Below, one piece after another: positions 6,475 to 12,442 of a stretch of 12,442 nt of DNA. The translations under genes were made by a program, and so were the position numbers. This stretch comes from an uncultured Streptomyces sp. GTDB lineage: Bacteria > Actinomycetota > Actinomycetes > Streptomycetales > Streptomycetaceae. Every line of letters begins with the position of its first letter. The first letter of the stretch is position 1. Under the pieces are notes generated by a model, which saw only the letters and a list, made by a program, of their open reading frames with translations, searched no databases and had not been told where the DNA came from. Location of the stretch: assembly GCA_946480485.1 (NCBI GenBank), contig CAMLJW010000114.1:1-12442 (forward strand). The letters run 5' to 3'.

Positions 6475-6486
6475 GCTCATTTGAGC
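6475..6486. repeat. 12-bp palindrome upstream of the effector-like gene
   Basis: GCTCATTTGAGC is a perfect 12-bp palindrome about 104 nt before the TTG start at 6590. It is a candidate operator on symmetry alone; no binding protein is implied by the sequence. Confidence 0.35.
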
Positions 6487-6589
6487 GGCGTCTGGAAAGG
6501 TTCAGAGATTCGGGCTGCGGTGAGGATGGTTGCGCCTCTACCGTGGGTCAGTCGAAATGAGACCGGGAACGTGTAGTCGAGGAGACGCC

Positions 6590-6994
6590 TTGGATCCGGT
6601 ATCGGTGGGATTGTTGGCGGCGCTGGCAGGCGGGGCCGGGGGCGAGCTGGGGCGGCAGGCGTGGGCGACGCTGAGTGAGTTGGTGCGGAGACCGTTCGGC
6701 AGGCAGGCGGGAGCCCCGGCATCCGGGGAGGCCGAGTTGGTGGCGCTGGGCGAGGCGCCAGTCGAACCGGCACGGGCGGAAGCGATGAGTTGTGCCCTCG
6801 CCGTGCGGGCGGCCGTTGACCCGGAGTTCGCTGCCGCGCTGGACTCGTGGCGTGGCCGGATTCCGGCGTTGGCTGAGGGCTCGGTGACCAACACGGTCAG
6901 TGGCGGTACCCAGTATGGTCCGGTGATCCAGGGTCGGGACTTCTCTGGCATCACCTTCAACAGTCCTACAGCTCCTCCCGCGCGGGAGAGTTGA
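6590..6994 (+). CDS. Putative cell-death effector with C-terminal amyloid signalling motif (Bell/BASS-like)
   Basis: A 134-aa protein. Start: TTG 6590, chosen because GAGGAG (6579-6584) is 5 nt upstream and because the N-terminus M-D-P-V-S-V-G-L-L-A-A-L-A-G-G-A-G-G is a hydrophobic Gly/Ala-rich helix. That opening resembles those of fungal HeLo/HELL and bacterial Bell membrane-targeting domains. Residues about 18-35 and 58-90 are predicted helices separated by a Gly/Ala/Pro loop (36-48). The C-terminal 30 residues are unlike the rest, beta-prone and Gly/Asn/Gln-rich: N101-T-V-S-G105, then V112-I-Q114-G, then G120-I-T-F123. This matches the N-terminal motif of the NLR at 8142. By analogy with BASS-type bacterial amyloid signalling, the motif would be templated by the NLR and activate the helical domain at the membrane. 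Function is inferred; a non-toxic adaptor remains possible. Confidence 0.7.
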   Translation: MDPVSVGLLAALAGGAGGELGRQAWATLSELVRRPFGRQAGAPASGEAELVALGEAPVEPARAEAMSCALAVRAAVDPEFAAALDSWRGRIPALAEGSVTNTVSGGTQYGPVIQGRDFSGITFNSPTAPPARES

Positions 6995-7237
6995 AGGCGC
7001 TTCGGACCCTTGCGACGTCCCGGGCGACCCCGGTTCGGATGCCGTCGACGCAGGGGGTTGCGTCCCATCATCTGTATGACTCGGATCACCCGTGCGGTGT
7101 TGAGTGGTAGCTCAGGACGTCCGCGCGTCGGCTGGGGGAGTGCTGCGTGGACTGGCGGTTTTCCTGATGTACGCATCCAGGTGTGCCCGGTATCGTTGAG
7201 GCCACTGTCAGTGATGTTGTGGATACTGGAGGCAGTC

Positions 7238-7507
7238 GTGGCCCGCGCATGGGAAGCCGATCCGTCTGCGTTATTCGTCAAGCGCCTCGGTAAGTCGGCG
7301 GCGGAGCTGGGCAACTCCAAGGACGACGACGAGTGCCCGGACATCTGGCAGCTGAGCAACGGTGACGTTGCCGTGATCGGCCGCGATCTCACCGCGCACT
7401 ACCGGTCGTGCCTGCCGGGCGAGGTGAACCTGGGGCCGGACGAGCGGTTGGTCGTCATCCCGGGCAACATGCTGAGTGCGGCGAAGGTGGACATTCCCGA
7501 TGCTTGA
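7238..7507 (+). CDS. Small conserved hypothetical protein paired with DUF6879
   Basis: An 89-aa protein. Start GTG 7238 is selected by GGAGG (7228-7232) at 5-nt spacing; the frame is open further upstream but without a comparable site. The sequence has WxxDPSALFVKRLGKSAAELGN-like text at the N-terminus, then CPDIWQLSNGDVAVIGRDLT (33-52) and GPDERLVVIPGNML (66-79). No transmembrane segment, signal peptide or catalytic motif is seen. I recall this as a small streptomycete protein commonly encoded directly before DUF6879-type genes, but its function is unknown. It overlaps the next gene by 8 nt (7500-7507), so the two are translationally coupled. The 243 bp between the effector-like gene and this start hold no gene, so this pair may have its own promoter. 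Confidence 0.75.
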   Translation: MARAWEADPSALFVKRLGKSAAELGNSKDDDECPDIWQLSNGDVAVIGRDLTAHYRSCLPGEVNLGPDERLVVIPGNMLSAAKVDIPDA

Positions 7508-8123
7508 TCTCCTCGCTCCTGGGCTCCCGGACGAGCTGGGTGAGCGGCTCACACGCCAGGACTACAAGCGGGACTTTAGGGAGCGGCGCGCCGCGATCCG
7601 CGATGGGGAGTCCTGGAAACTGGAGCGGTTGCAGCACTTCGAGGAGACGAACGACGACAGCCGGGAGGCGCTGCGTCAGGGGGACTGGCCAGCAGTGTTG
7701 CGGCTGTTCGAGGCCGAGCGTGACGCCTTGGTCCGAAAGGCCAGGGATGAAGTGTCGCGGGGGGCGGTCTTTCATCGTATTCGTGTGGTTGAGGAGCCGC
7801 TGACGCCGTATGTGCAGTGGGAGCTGCACTGGCTACGACTGAGCGCGGAATGCGGGCATTCCGTTCGCGTCCTGCCTGCTTCCGCGGTCGCCGCCGCGGA
7901 GGGCGATGCGCTGCTGCCGGAGTTGAACCTTCTGGACAGTCGGGTTCTCTACCGTGTGCTGTACACGGCTGCCGGCGGGCCGGACGGGGCGATTCGCTTC
8001 ACCGATCCCAGCACCGTGAGGAACTGGGCGGAGCATCTGCGGGAACTGTACGCGGCTGCGGAGGACGTCCAGGCGTACTTCGGCCGTGCCGTGGCCGACC
8101 TGCCTCCGCCGCCCGCGGCCTGA
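7500..8123 (+). CDS. DUF6879-like protein
   Basis: A 207-aa protein. ATG 7500 overlaps the upstream stop; a GAAGGTGG stretch (7483-7490) about 9 nt away can serve as SD. The N-terminal third is charged and helical, with SWKLERLQHFEE (39-50), the typical opening of DUF6879 proteins. The middle has GAVFHRIRVVEEPLTPYVQWEL (88-109) and SAECGHSVRVLP (115-126), matching the family's R-x-x-V-V-x-x-P-L-T-x-Y-x-x-x-E-L core. The C-terminus is helical and ends in a Pro/Ala tail. DUF6879 proteins are widespread in Streptomyces, often near DNA-binding or signalling genes; the biochemical role is not known. It lies 18 nt upstream of the NLR gene and most likely shares its transcript, so it may be a sensor, adaptor or regulator of the NLR. 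Confidence 0.75.
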   Translation: MLDLLAPGLPDELGERLTRQDYKRDFRERRAAIRDGESWKLERLQHFEETNDDSREALRQGDWPAVLRLFEAERDALVRKARDEVSRGAVFHRIRVVEEPLTPYVQWELHWLRLSAECGHSVRVLPASAVAAAEGDALLPELNLLDSRVLYRVLYTAAGGPDGAIRFTDPSTVRNWAEHLRELYAAAEDVQAYFGRAVADLPPPPAA

Positions 8124-8141
8124 CCAGGCGCATCGATCGAC

Positions 8142-10544
8142 GTGCCTACAGAGGGCAACAGGCGACCCGGAGATTCGCAGAACGACCTCTCCGGGTCGTC
8201 TCGCGATGTCGTACAGGCCGGGAGCGTCACTGGTGACATCCACTTCCACCACGTCGCCGCCTCGGGGCCATCGGGGCCCGTCCCACGCCAACTCCCAGCC
8301 GACGTGAACACCTTCGTCAACCGCACCGACGAACTGGGACAGCTGAACGCGGTGCTTGCCGACCGAAACGGCGGGCGCGTCGTCGTCTCCGTTCACGTGG
8401 TGGCCGGCACGGCGGGCGCGGGCAAGACCTCGCTGGTCCTGCACTGGGCGCACCAGGTCAAGGACCAGTTCCCCGACGGCCAGCTCTTCGTCAACCTCCG
8501 CGGGTACGATCCCGGAGAACCAGTCACAGCTGCGCAGGCACTTCAGCGCTTTCTGCGGGCCCTGGGCGTGGCCCCGGCCGAGGTTCCTCGGGACGTCGAC
8601 GACGCAGCAGCGATGTACCGCTCACTGATCGCCGACCGCCGGGTCCTGATCCTCCTGGACAATGCGGCCACGGTCAGCCAGGTCCGGCCGCTGCTCCCCG
8701 GCGGAGGAGACAGCCTCGTTGTGGTCACCAGCCGCAGCCGCTTGGCAGGTCTCTCGGTGCGGGACGGCGCCCGCAGGATCACCCTTGGCACGCTTCCAGA
8801 GCCGGAGGCAGTCGCTCTGCTGCGCGCGGTCACGAGGGGCTATCGACCCGAGGACGACGGCGACAAACTTGCAGAACTGGCGCGCCTGTGCGCCCGTCTG
8901 CCGCTTGCCCTGCGGATCGCCGCCGAACGGGCCGCCAGCCACCCGCACATGCGACTCGACGATCTCATCAGCGATCTGCGTGACGAGTCCGCTCTCTGGG
9001 ACGCCCTCAGTACCGGCATCGATGACGAGGCCGAAGCCATCCGTTCGGTCTTCACCTGGTCCTATCGCGCTCTGTCCACGCACTCGGCCCGCCTCTTCCG
9101 CCTCCTTGGCCTGCACCCTGGAGCGGCGTTCAGCCTCCCCGCTGCCGCTGCCCTCGGCGAAGTCACACCCAGCCGAACACGCCAGCTACTCGACGATCTG
9201 GTCGGGGCCCACCTGCTGGAGCAGACCGCTCCGGACCGGTTCCAGTTCCACGACCTCCTACGCGCGTACGCCACCGACCTTGCGCAGGCAGAGGAGTCGT
9301 CCGACCAAAGGCAAGCTGCGCGACGGCGCGTCCTGAGCTGGTACCTCCACACCGCCGACGCCGCCCAGACGTGGCTCTATCCGTCAGAGGACCACCTGCC
9401 ACTGCCTGGGCCCTTGCCGGAAGTCACGCCCCTCTTCTTCACTGACTACAACGCCGCTGTCGACTGGTCCGAACGGGAACAGGGCAACTTCCTCCCCGTT
9501 GTGCGCGACGCCGCCCGAAACGGAATGGACGAGACGGCTTGGCAGTTGGCCACCATCCTGTGGTTCGCACGTCCCGCCTCCTCGTCGGAGCGGGACTGGC
9601 TGGAAGTGGGCCGAATCGGATTGGAGGCAGCGACAAGACAAGAGGACCAGAGAGCGCAGACACGGCTGCTCATCAACACGGGCATCGCGCACAGGGCTCT
9701 GAACAATTTCTCCGAGGGCCTGGACGCTCTGGAGCGAGCTGTCACGTTGGCTCGCAGCTCGCAGAGCCGGTTCGACGAGGCCCAGGCCCTCAACCTCATG
9801 GGCCTGATCCATCTACGACAGCGCGAACTCGACTTGGCGGACGCGCATTTCGGGCAGGCCATGTCCGTCTTCCGAGAGCTGGGAAATGGTCAACGAGCCG
9901 CCACCGCACTGTCCAACATCGCCAGCACTCGCCTGAGCGCCGGCCGCCTGCCCGAGGCCGCCTCGGTCATCGACGAGGCGCTTGCCGCGCACCGGGCCCT
10001 GGCCAATCGTGGCGGTGAAGGCAACCTCCTTCGGATCGCAGCCGCCCTGCGACTCGAAGAGGGCGACACGGATGCCGCCCGGCGATCCATCGACGAGGCG
10101 CTCGACATCGCGCTCGCCCTCCGCGACCACACCCGGGAAGGCTTCTGGCTCCTCACCCTCGGCGACATCCAGCGCACCGCCGCCCAGCACGGCGACGCCC
10201 TGACCTCCTACCAGCGCTCCGCCATGCTCCACCGACGCCTCGGCGACCGCAGCCGCGAAGCCCTGGCCTGGCGCGGCACGGGCCAGACGTATGCCGTGAT
10301 GGACCGCCACGGCGAGGCCACCACCTTCCACCGCCAGGCCGCGGCCGTTCACCGCGATCTAGGGGACACCTGGCAGCTCGCCCTGGAACTCGACCACCTG
10401 GCCGCAGCCGTTCACCCGGAGGACCCCGAGACTGCCCGTGGCCACTGGATCGAGGCCCTGACCCACCTGACCCCCTATACCGACCCCCGGGCCACGTCCA
10501 TCCGCTCCCGCATAGAAGCGTTGCTGACCCGACCTGCCGGTTGA
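8142..10544 (+). CDS. NLR-type NB-ARC/TPR ATPase with N-terminal amyloid motif
   Basis: An 800-aa STAND/NLR protein. Residues 14-35 form a short motif: N14-D-L-S-G18, V23-V-Q25-A-G27, G31-D-I-H-F35. It aligns with the C-terminal motif of the protein at 6590. A linker (40-55) leads to NB-ARC: P-loop GTAGAGKT (G89-T96), Walker B VLILLD173N, sensor VVVTSRSRL (193-201), GLPL-type ARLPLALRIA (251-260), and an MHD-like FHDLLRAYA (369-377). From about 505 to 760 there are TPR-type helical repeats (e.g. ALNLMGLIHLRQ, TALSNIASTRLSAG, WLLTLGDIQRTA), the probable ligand-sensing region. It resembles the ATPase/TPR half of AfsR-like regulators but lacks a DNA-binding SARP domain. GTG 8142 has only a weak SD and follows the DUF6879-like gene by 18 nt. 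Expected to oligomerise on sensing a signal and nucleate the effector. Confidence 0.88.
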   Translation: MPTEGNRRPGDSQNDLSGSSRDVVQAGSVTGDIHFHHVAASGPSGPVPRQLPADVNTFVNRTDELGQLNAVLADRNGGRVVVSVHVVAGTAGAGKTSLVLHWAHQVKDQFPDGQLFVNLRGYDPGEPVTAAQALQRFLRALGVAPAEVPRDVDDAAAMYRSLIADRRVLILLDNAATVSQVRPLLPGGGDSLVVVTSRSRLAGLSVRDGARRITLGTLPEPEAVALLRAVTRGYRPEDDGDKLAELARLCARLPLALRIAAERAASHPHMRLDDLISDLRDESALWDALSTGIDDEAEAIRSVFTWSYRALSTHSARLFRLLGLHPGAAFSLPAAAALGEVTPSRTRQLLDDLVGAHLLEQTAPDRFQFHDLLRAYATDLAQAEESSDQRQAARRRVLSWYLHTADAAQTWLYPSEDHLPLPGPLPEVTPLFFTDYNAAVDWSEREQGNFLPVVRDAARNGMDETAWQLATILWFARPASSSERDWLEVGRIGLEAATRQEDQRAQTRLLINTGIAHRALNNFSEGLDALERAVTLARSSQSRFDEAQALNLMGLIHLRQRELDLADAHFGQAMSVFRELGNGQRAATALSNIASTRLSAGRLPEAASVIDEALAAHRALANRGGEGNLLRIAAALRLEEGDTDAARRSIDEALDIALALRDHTREGFWLLTLGDIQRTAAQHGDALTSYQRSAMLHRRLGDRSREALAWRGTGQTYAVMDRHGEATTFHRQAAAVHRDLGDTWQLALELDHLAAAVHPEDPETARGHWIEALTHLTPYTDPRATSIRSRIEALLTRPAG

Positions 10545-10852
10545 CGCCGTCGCTGATGTGGCCAACGACGCCACCATGCTCGACGGAGATCCATCCGTTC
10601 GAGGAGGCCCTCTTCGGCTCCCCATCCCTGGCGTCCGCGCTCCTGGTCGAGGACGAAGCCGGTGACATCGTCGGCCTCGCCGCCTACTCGTTCCTCTGGC
10701 CCAGCGCCGGTTCCACGCACTCCCTCTTTCTCAGGGAGCTCTACGTCCGCGACACCCTCCGCCGGCAAGGCGTCGGCGCCCGTGTCATGGACGAACTCCG
10801 CGCTGTCGCTTCTCAGGCTCCCACCAACACCCGCCTACCGAGCACTTATTGA
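10541..10852 (+). pseudogene. Truncated GNAT acetyltransferase remnant
   Basis: The frame overlaps the NLR stop (TTGA) and encodes 103 aa. The central part is clearly GNAT: EIHPFEEALFGSP, DIVGLAAYSFLWPSAGSTHS, and the acetyl-CoA motif LYVRDTLRRQGVGARVMDEL with R-R-Q-G-V-G-A. GNAT enzymes are normally about 150-160 aa. Here the N-terminal strand/helix is replaced by non-homologous text (TPSLMWPTTPPCS). After the core, at DELRAVA near 10811, the sequence departs into QAPTNTRLPSTY and stops, so the C-terminal strands beta5-beta7 are missing. A protein may still be made by coupling from the NLR gene, but acetyltransferase activity is unlikely. Its position suggests a recombination breakpoint just after the NLR gene. 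Confidence 0.75.
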
Positions 10853-11250
10853 AGTACAGGCCCCCAGGGGCCGCGGCCAGTGTCGGCGCGTGGCCCCGAG
10901 AGGGCTGCCCACCGTGATGGTGAAGTGGGCGATGGCCTTCAGCTCGGTCGTCAGGGCCTGCCGCTCAGCCTCGGGCGTGCCTGGCCGAAGAGCAGATCGC
11001 CTCGGTCGCCTACGGGCTATACCTGGCCCGTCCTCGAATGATCTTGAGTGGTGGATCGCGGAGGGGACATGCGCCATGAACTGCCCAGCGGCGCGCCCAG
11101 GTTCGAGTCCGCTGTGGCCAGTTCGCTCGTTCCGCTGCAGACGACGCGCACTCCGGCAGCCGCCGGACTGCGATGCGGCGCTTACCCGGGGCAACGTGGC
11201 TTCCAAGTAGACTGAGTTAAGCGCGGTTTGACTATCTCGGGGGTAAGTCC
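10853..11250. other. Gene-free, partly decayed stretch
   Basis: No intact gene is supported. A + strand segment reads AEEQIASVAYGLYLAR (from 10984) and, after a frame change near 11030, SNDLEWWIAE (to about 11063). Together these resemble the IA-x-x-AY-x-LYLAR ... DLE-x-W-x-x-AE pattern of DUF2934-type domains. Other conserved-looking text on the minus strand (PEAERQALTTELKAIAHFT) is unassigned. The stretch separates the truncated GNAT fragment from the chimeric last ORF and looks like a zone of decay. Confidence 0.4.
10859..10897. terminator. GC-rich inverted repeats after the NLR/GNAT remnant
   Basis: GGCCCC-CA-GGGGCC (10859-10872) is a perfect inverted repeat. The GGGGCC arm can alternatively pair with GGCCCC at 10892-10897 across a 19-nt loop. 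There is no T-tract. It may terminate the NLR transcript, but GC-rich DNA forms such structures by chance. Confidence 0.3.
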
Positions 11251-12442
11251 GTGGCGCGAGATCACCATGCGAGTCGTGCAACCTCCGAGGCATCAGCAAA
11301 CGCAAGCGACCCAGCGAGTTCGCGCGGAACAACCGGGCAGCACCTGGGAGACGGTCTCTCCGCACTTGTGGACGGATTGCTCAGTCACGAGTCGCGTGAG
11401 CGAGTGCTGGCGCACCTGGCCACCTGCGCGAAGTGCAGGGCCGAAGCTGAGGCGCAGCGGCAGTTGAAGAACGTATTCGCGGAAGCGGCGCCCCCTCCTC
11501 CTTCTGCGTCCTTCCTGGCCCGTCTCCAGGGACTCTCACTTGACCCTCGGCCTAGTACTGAAGCATTCGAGGCCCCTGCTGAGGGGCTTCCGAAGCCTTC
11601 GGCGGGGCTCATAGGCGCGGGCAACCACGGCGACTCCCGATCCACCGGCTCGCAGGTTCCGCGGCGGCGTCTGGGTCGCCCCGCTCCTCGGTCACGCTTA
11701 CGCCGCCAGGTTCCCCGGCCGCCTGAGGGAACACCGTCGCCAACCGAGTTGGCCCGCATGGCGCGCTCCGTCCTGGCTGGGGCAGTCCGTGTCGCCCGTT
11801 GGGCGGACGCTTCGTCGCCCCCCGGCAACGGCGGAGCGGCATCCGACGCCAACGGCATACTGTTCGACGCGGCTGTGGATCACGCTGCCCGGGAGCTTGG
11901 TCTGAGCCCGGCTCAGGTGGTGGCGGACTGGGACACCGCCCGCCTCGCCGGCCTCGTCGAGGTGCACGGCGACAGCGCCCGTCCCGGCTGGCGGCTGCGC
12001 GCCTGGGACCGCGACGACAGCGCCGTACTGCGCGGCTGGGTCGCCCTCTTCGACGCCTGGTCACTCGCCTACCCACAACCGGCTGACATTGGGCACATCA
12101 GCAGCGACGAGGTCGTCTCCGCCATGCCCATGGTGCTCAGCTTCCTTCATCTCTCCGCGGGGTCCGTTCGCACGGAGTCTCTCCTCGATCTGCTGCAGGC
12201 GCGGATCGCCGAGCTGCGCACCGATGAGCAGGAGTTCCTCCAAGGCCAAGCAGTCGACCTCGAGCGGCTTGACGCCTCGAACGACCTAGCCTCCGTCCTC
12301 GACTGGGCCCTGTACGCCCTCGCCTCCGTCGGCGCCCTCACCTTCGGCGCCGGGCAGGTCACGCTCACCCCGCTCGGCAGTTGGGCGGTCTGGGTCAAGC
12401 TGGAGCAGATCTGCGTCGCCGCACAGAGCCCCGCCGGGAACA
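11251..12442 (+). CDS. Chimeric ORF: anti-sigma-type zinc finger joined to a streptomycete hypothetical C-terminal region (partial)
   Basis: Open from the stop at 11218-11220 to the window edge with no stop codon; 397 residues are visible. Start: GTG 11251, with GGGGG (11239-11243) at 7-nt spacing. Residues 31-96 are a zinc-binding anti-sigma (zf-HC2) domain: H31-LGDGLSALVDG and H55-LAT-C59-AK-C62, followed by RLKNVF-like and SFLARLQGL text typical of streptomycete anti-sigma N-termini. Instead of the usual transmembrane or Ala-rich tail, a Pro/Arg/Ser-rich segment (97-165) leads into a different protein from about M170. That part reads VLAGAVRVARWADAS, DHAARELGLSPAQVVADWD, GWRLRAWDRDDSAVLRGW and, near the end, VTLTPLGSWAVW, a winged-helix-like ending seen in streptomycete hypotheticals. 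I infer an in-frame fusion of two unrelated genes; ATG 11758 could be an internal start of the second part. Confidence 0.65.
   Translation, partial: MARDHHASRATSEASANASDPASSRGTTGQHLGDGLSALVDGLLSHESRERVLAHLATCAKCRAEAEAQRQLKNVFAEAAPPPPSASFLARLQGLSLDPRPSTEAFEAPAEGLPKPSAGLIGAGNHGDSRSTGSQVPRRRLGRPAPRSRLRRQVPRPPEGTPSPTELARMARSVLAGAVRVARWADASSPPGNGGAASDANGILFDAAVDHAARELGLSPAQVVADWDTARLAGLVEVHGDSARPGWRLRAWDRDDSAVLRGWVALFDAWSLAYPQPADIGHISSDEVVSAMPMVLSFLHLSAGSVRTESLLDLLQARIAELRTDEQEFLQGQAVDLERLDASNDLASVLDWALYALASVGALTFGAGQVTLTPLGSWAVWVKLEQICVAAQSPAGN

Larger units (their letters stand above)
6163..6589. other. Gene-free stretch downstream of rnpB
   Basis: No supported gene lies between the rnpB terminator and the small effector-like gene. 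It holds the phased AAGTCCCT array and a 12-bp palindrome. It also holds an open stretch on the + strand (about 6282-6473) reading DITLSLYPAVDRS, then LATYQRFARLYHRLDRRRYA, ending at TGA. That stretch looks protein-like but has no start codon with an SD and no family I recognise. The upstream edge of this stretch is the likely boundary between core and accessory DNA. Confidence 0.6.

Noticed and set aside
6995..7237. Transposase remnant between the effector-like gene and the 89-aa gene
   Set aside because: A minus-strand frame has some protein-like text (RVIRVIQMMGRNP), but no transposase motif, terminal repeat or target duplication was found.
8142..10544. SARP/AfsR-type transcriptional activator
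   Set aside because: NB-ARC and TPR parts are similar, but there is no N-terminal winged-helix/BTAD region; only a 40-residue motif precedes the ATPase.
11070..11130. tRNA-like 3' end (GGTTCGAGTCC followed by GTGGCCA)
   Set aside because: The bases flanking the TTCGAGT loop do not form a five-pair T stem, and no D arm, anticodon arm or acceptor strand can be built upstream.

Overview
The window is high-GC chromosomal DNA of a Streptomyces or close actinomycete. The evidence is strong G/C bias at third codon positions, GTG/TTG starts, an actinobacterial-type RNase P RNA, and the gene order Nif3-like protein, C4 zinc-ribbon coiled-coil protein, histidine phosphatase, YaaA, RNB ribonuclease, rnpB.

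Conserved left part (about 500-6160). Three co-directional genes run Nif3-like dimetal protein (515-1354), zinc-ribbon protein (1351-2094, apparently starting on CTG inside a 4-bp overlap) and histidine phosphatase (2130-2846). The phosphatase keeps the linker and phosphatase half of the usual streptomycete RNase HI/acid phosphatase fusion but has no RNase H domain, and a tandem duplication sits at its new start. A convergent yaaA (3833-3024) lies across a short repeat array. It is divergent from a compact RNB ribonuclease gene (4055-5503), which looks leaderless. rnpB (about 5685-6107) follows, with a -10 box and a clear terminator. Positions 1-514 hold no intact gene, only possible frameshifted coding remnants and a 19-bp tandem repeat.

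Accessory part (about 6163-11250). After the rnpB terminator come four helically phased AAGTCCCT repeats and then the most interesting locus. A 134-aa protein (6590-6994) has a hydrophobic, Gly/Ala-rich N-terminal helix and a C-terminal motif of the form N-x-x-S-G...V-x-Q...G-x-x-F. Downstream is an 89-aa protein overlapping a DUF6879-like protein (7238-8123), then an 800-aa NB-ARC/TPR NLR-type ATPase (8142-10544). The NLR carries a matching N-x-x-S-G...V-V-Q-x-G...G-x-x-x-F motif at its extreme N-terminus. I read this as an amyloid-signalling pair: the NLR senses and oligomerises, its N-terminal motif templates the same fold in the C-terminal motif of a membrane-active cell-death effector, as in fungal HET-S/NWD2. 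The intervening two-gene unit may be a regulator, sensor or passenger.

Right edge. A GNAT fragment truncated at both ends overlaps the NLR stop codon. A decayed intergenic stretch follows. The last ORF (11251 to the window end) is open throughout and joins an HxxxCxxC anti-sigma zinc finger to an unrelated streptomycete C-terminal region, which looks like a chimera. No integrase or transposase was seen, so the mobility of the accessory segment is inferred from decayed neighbours and repeats only.
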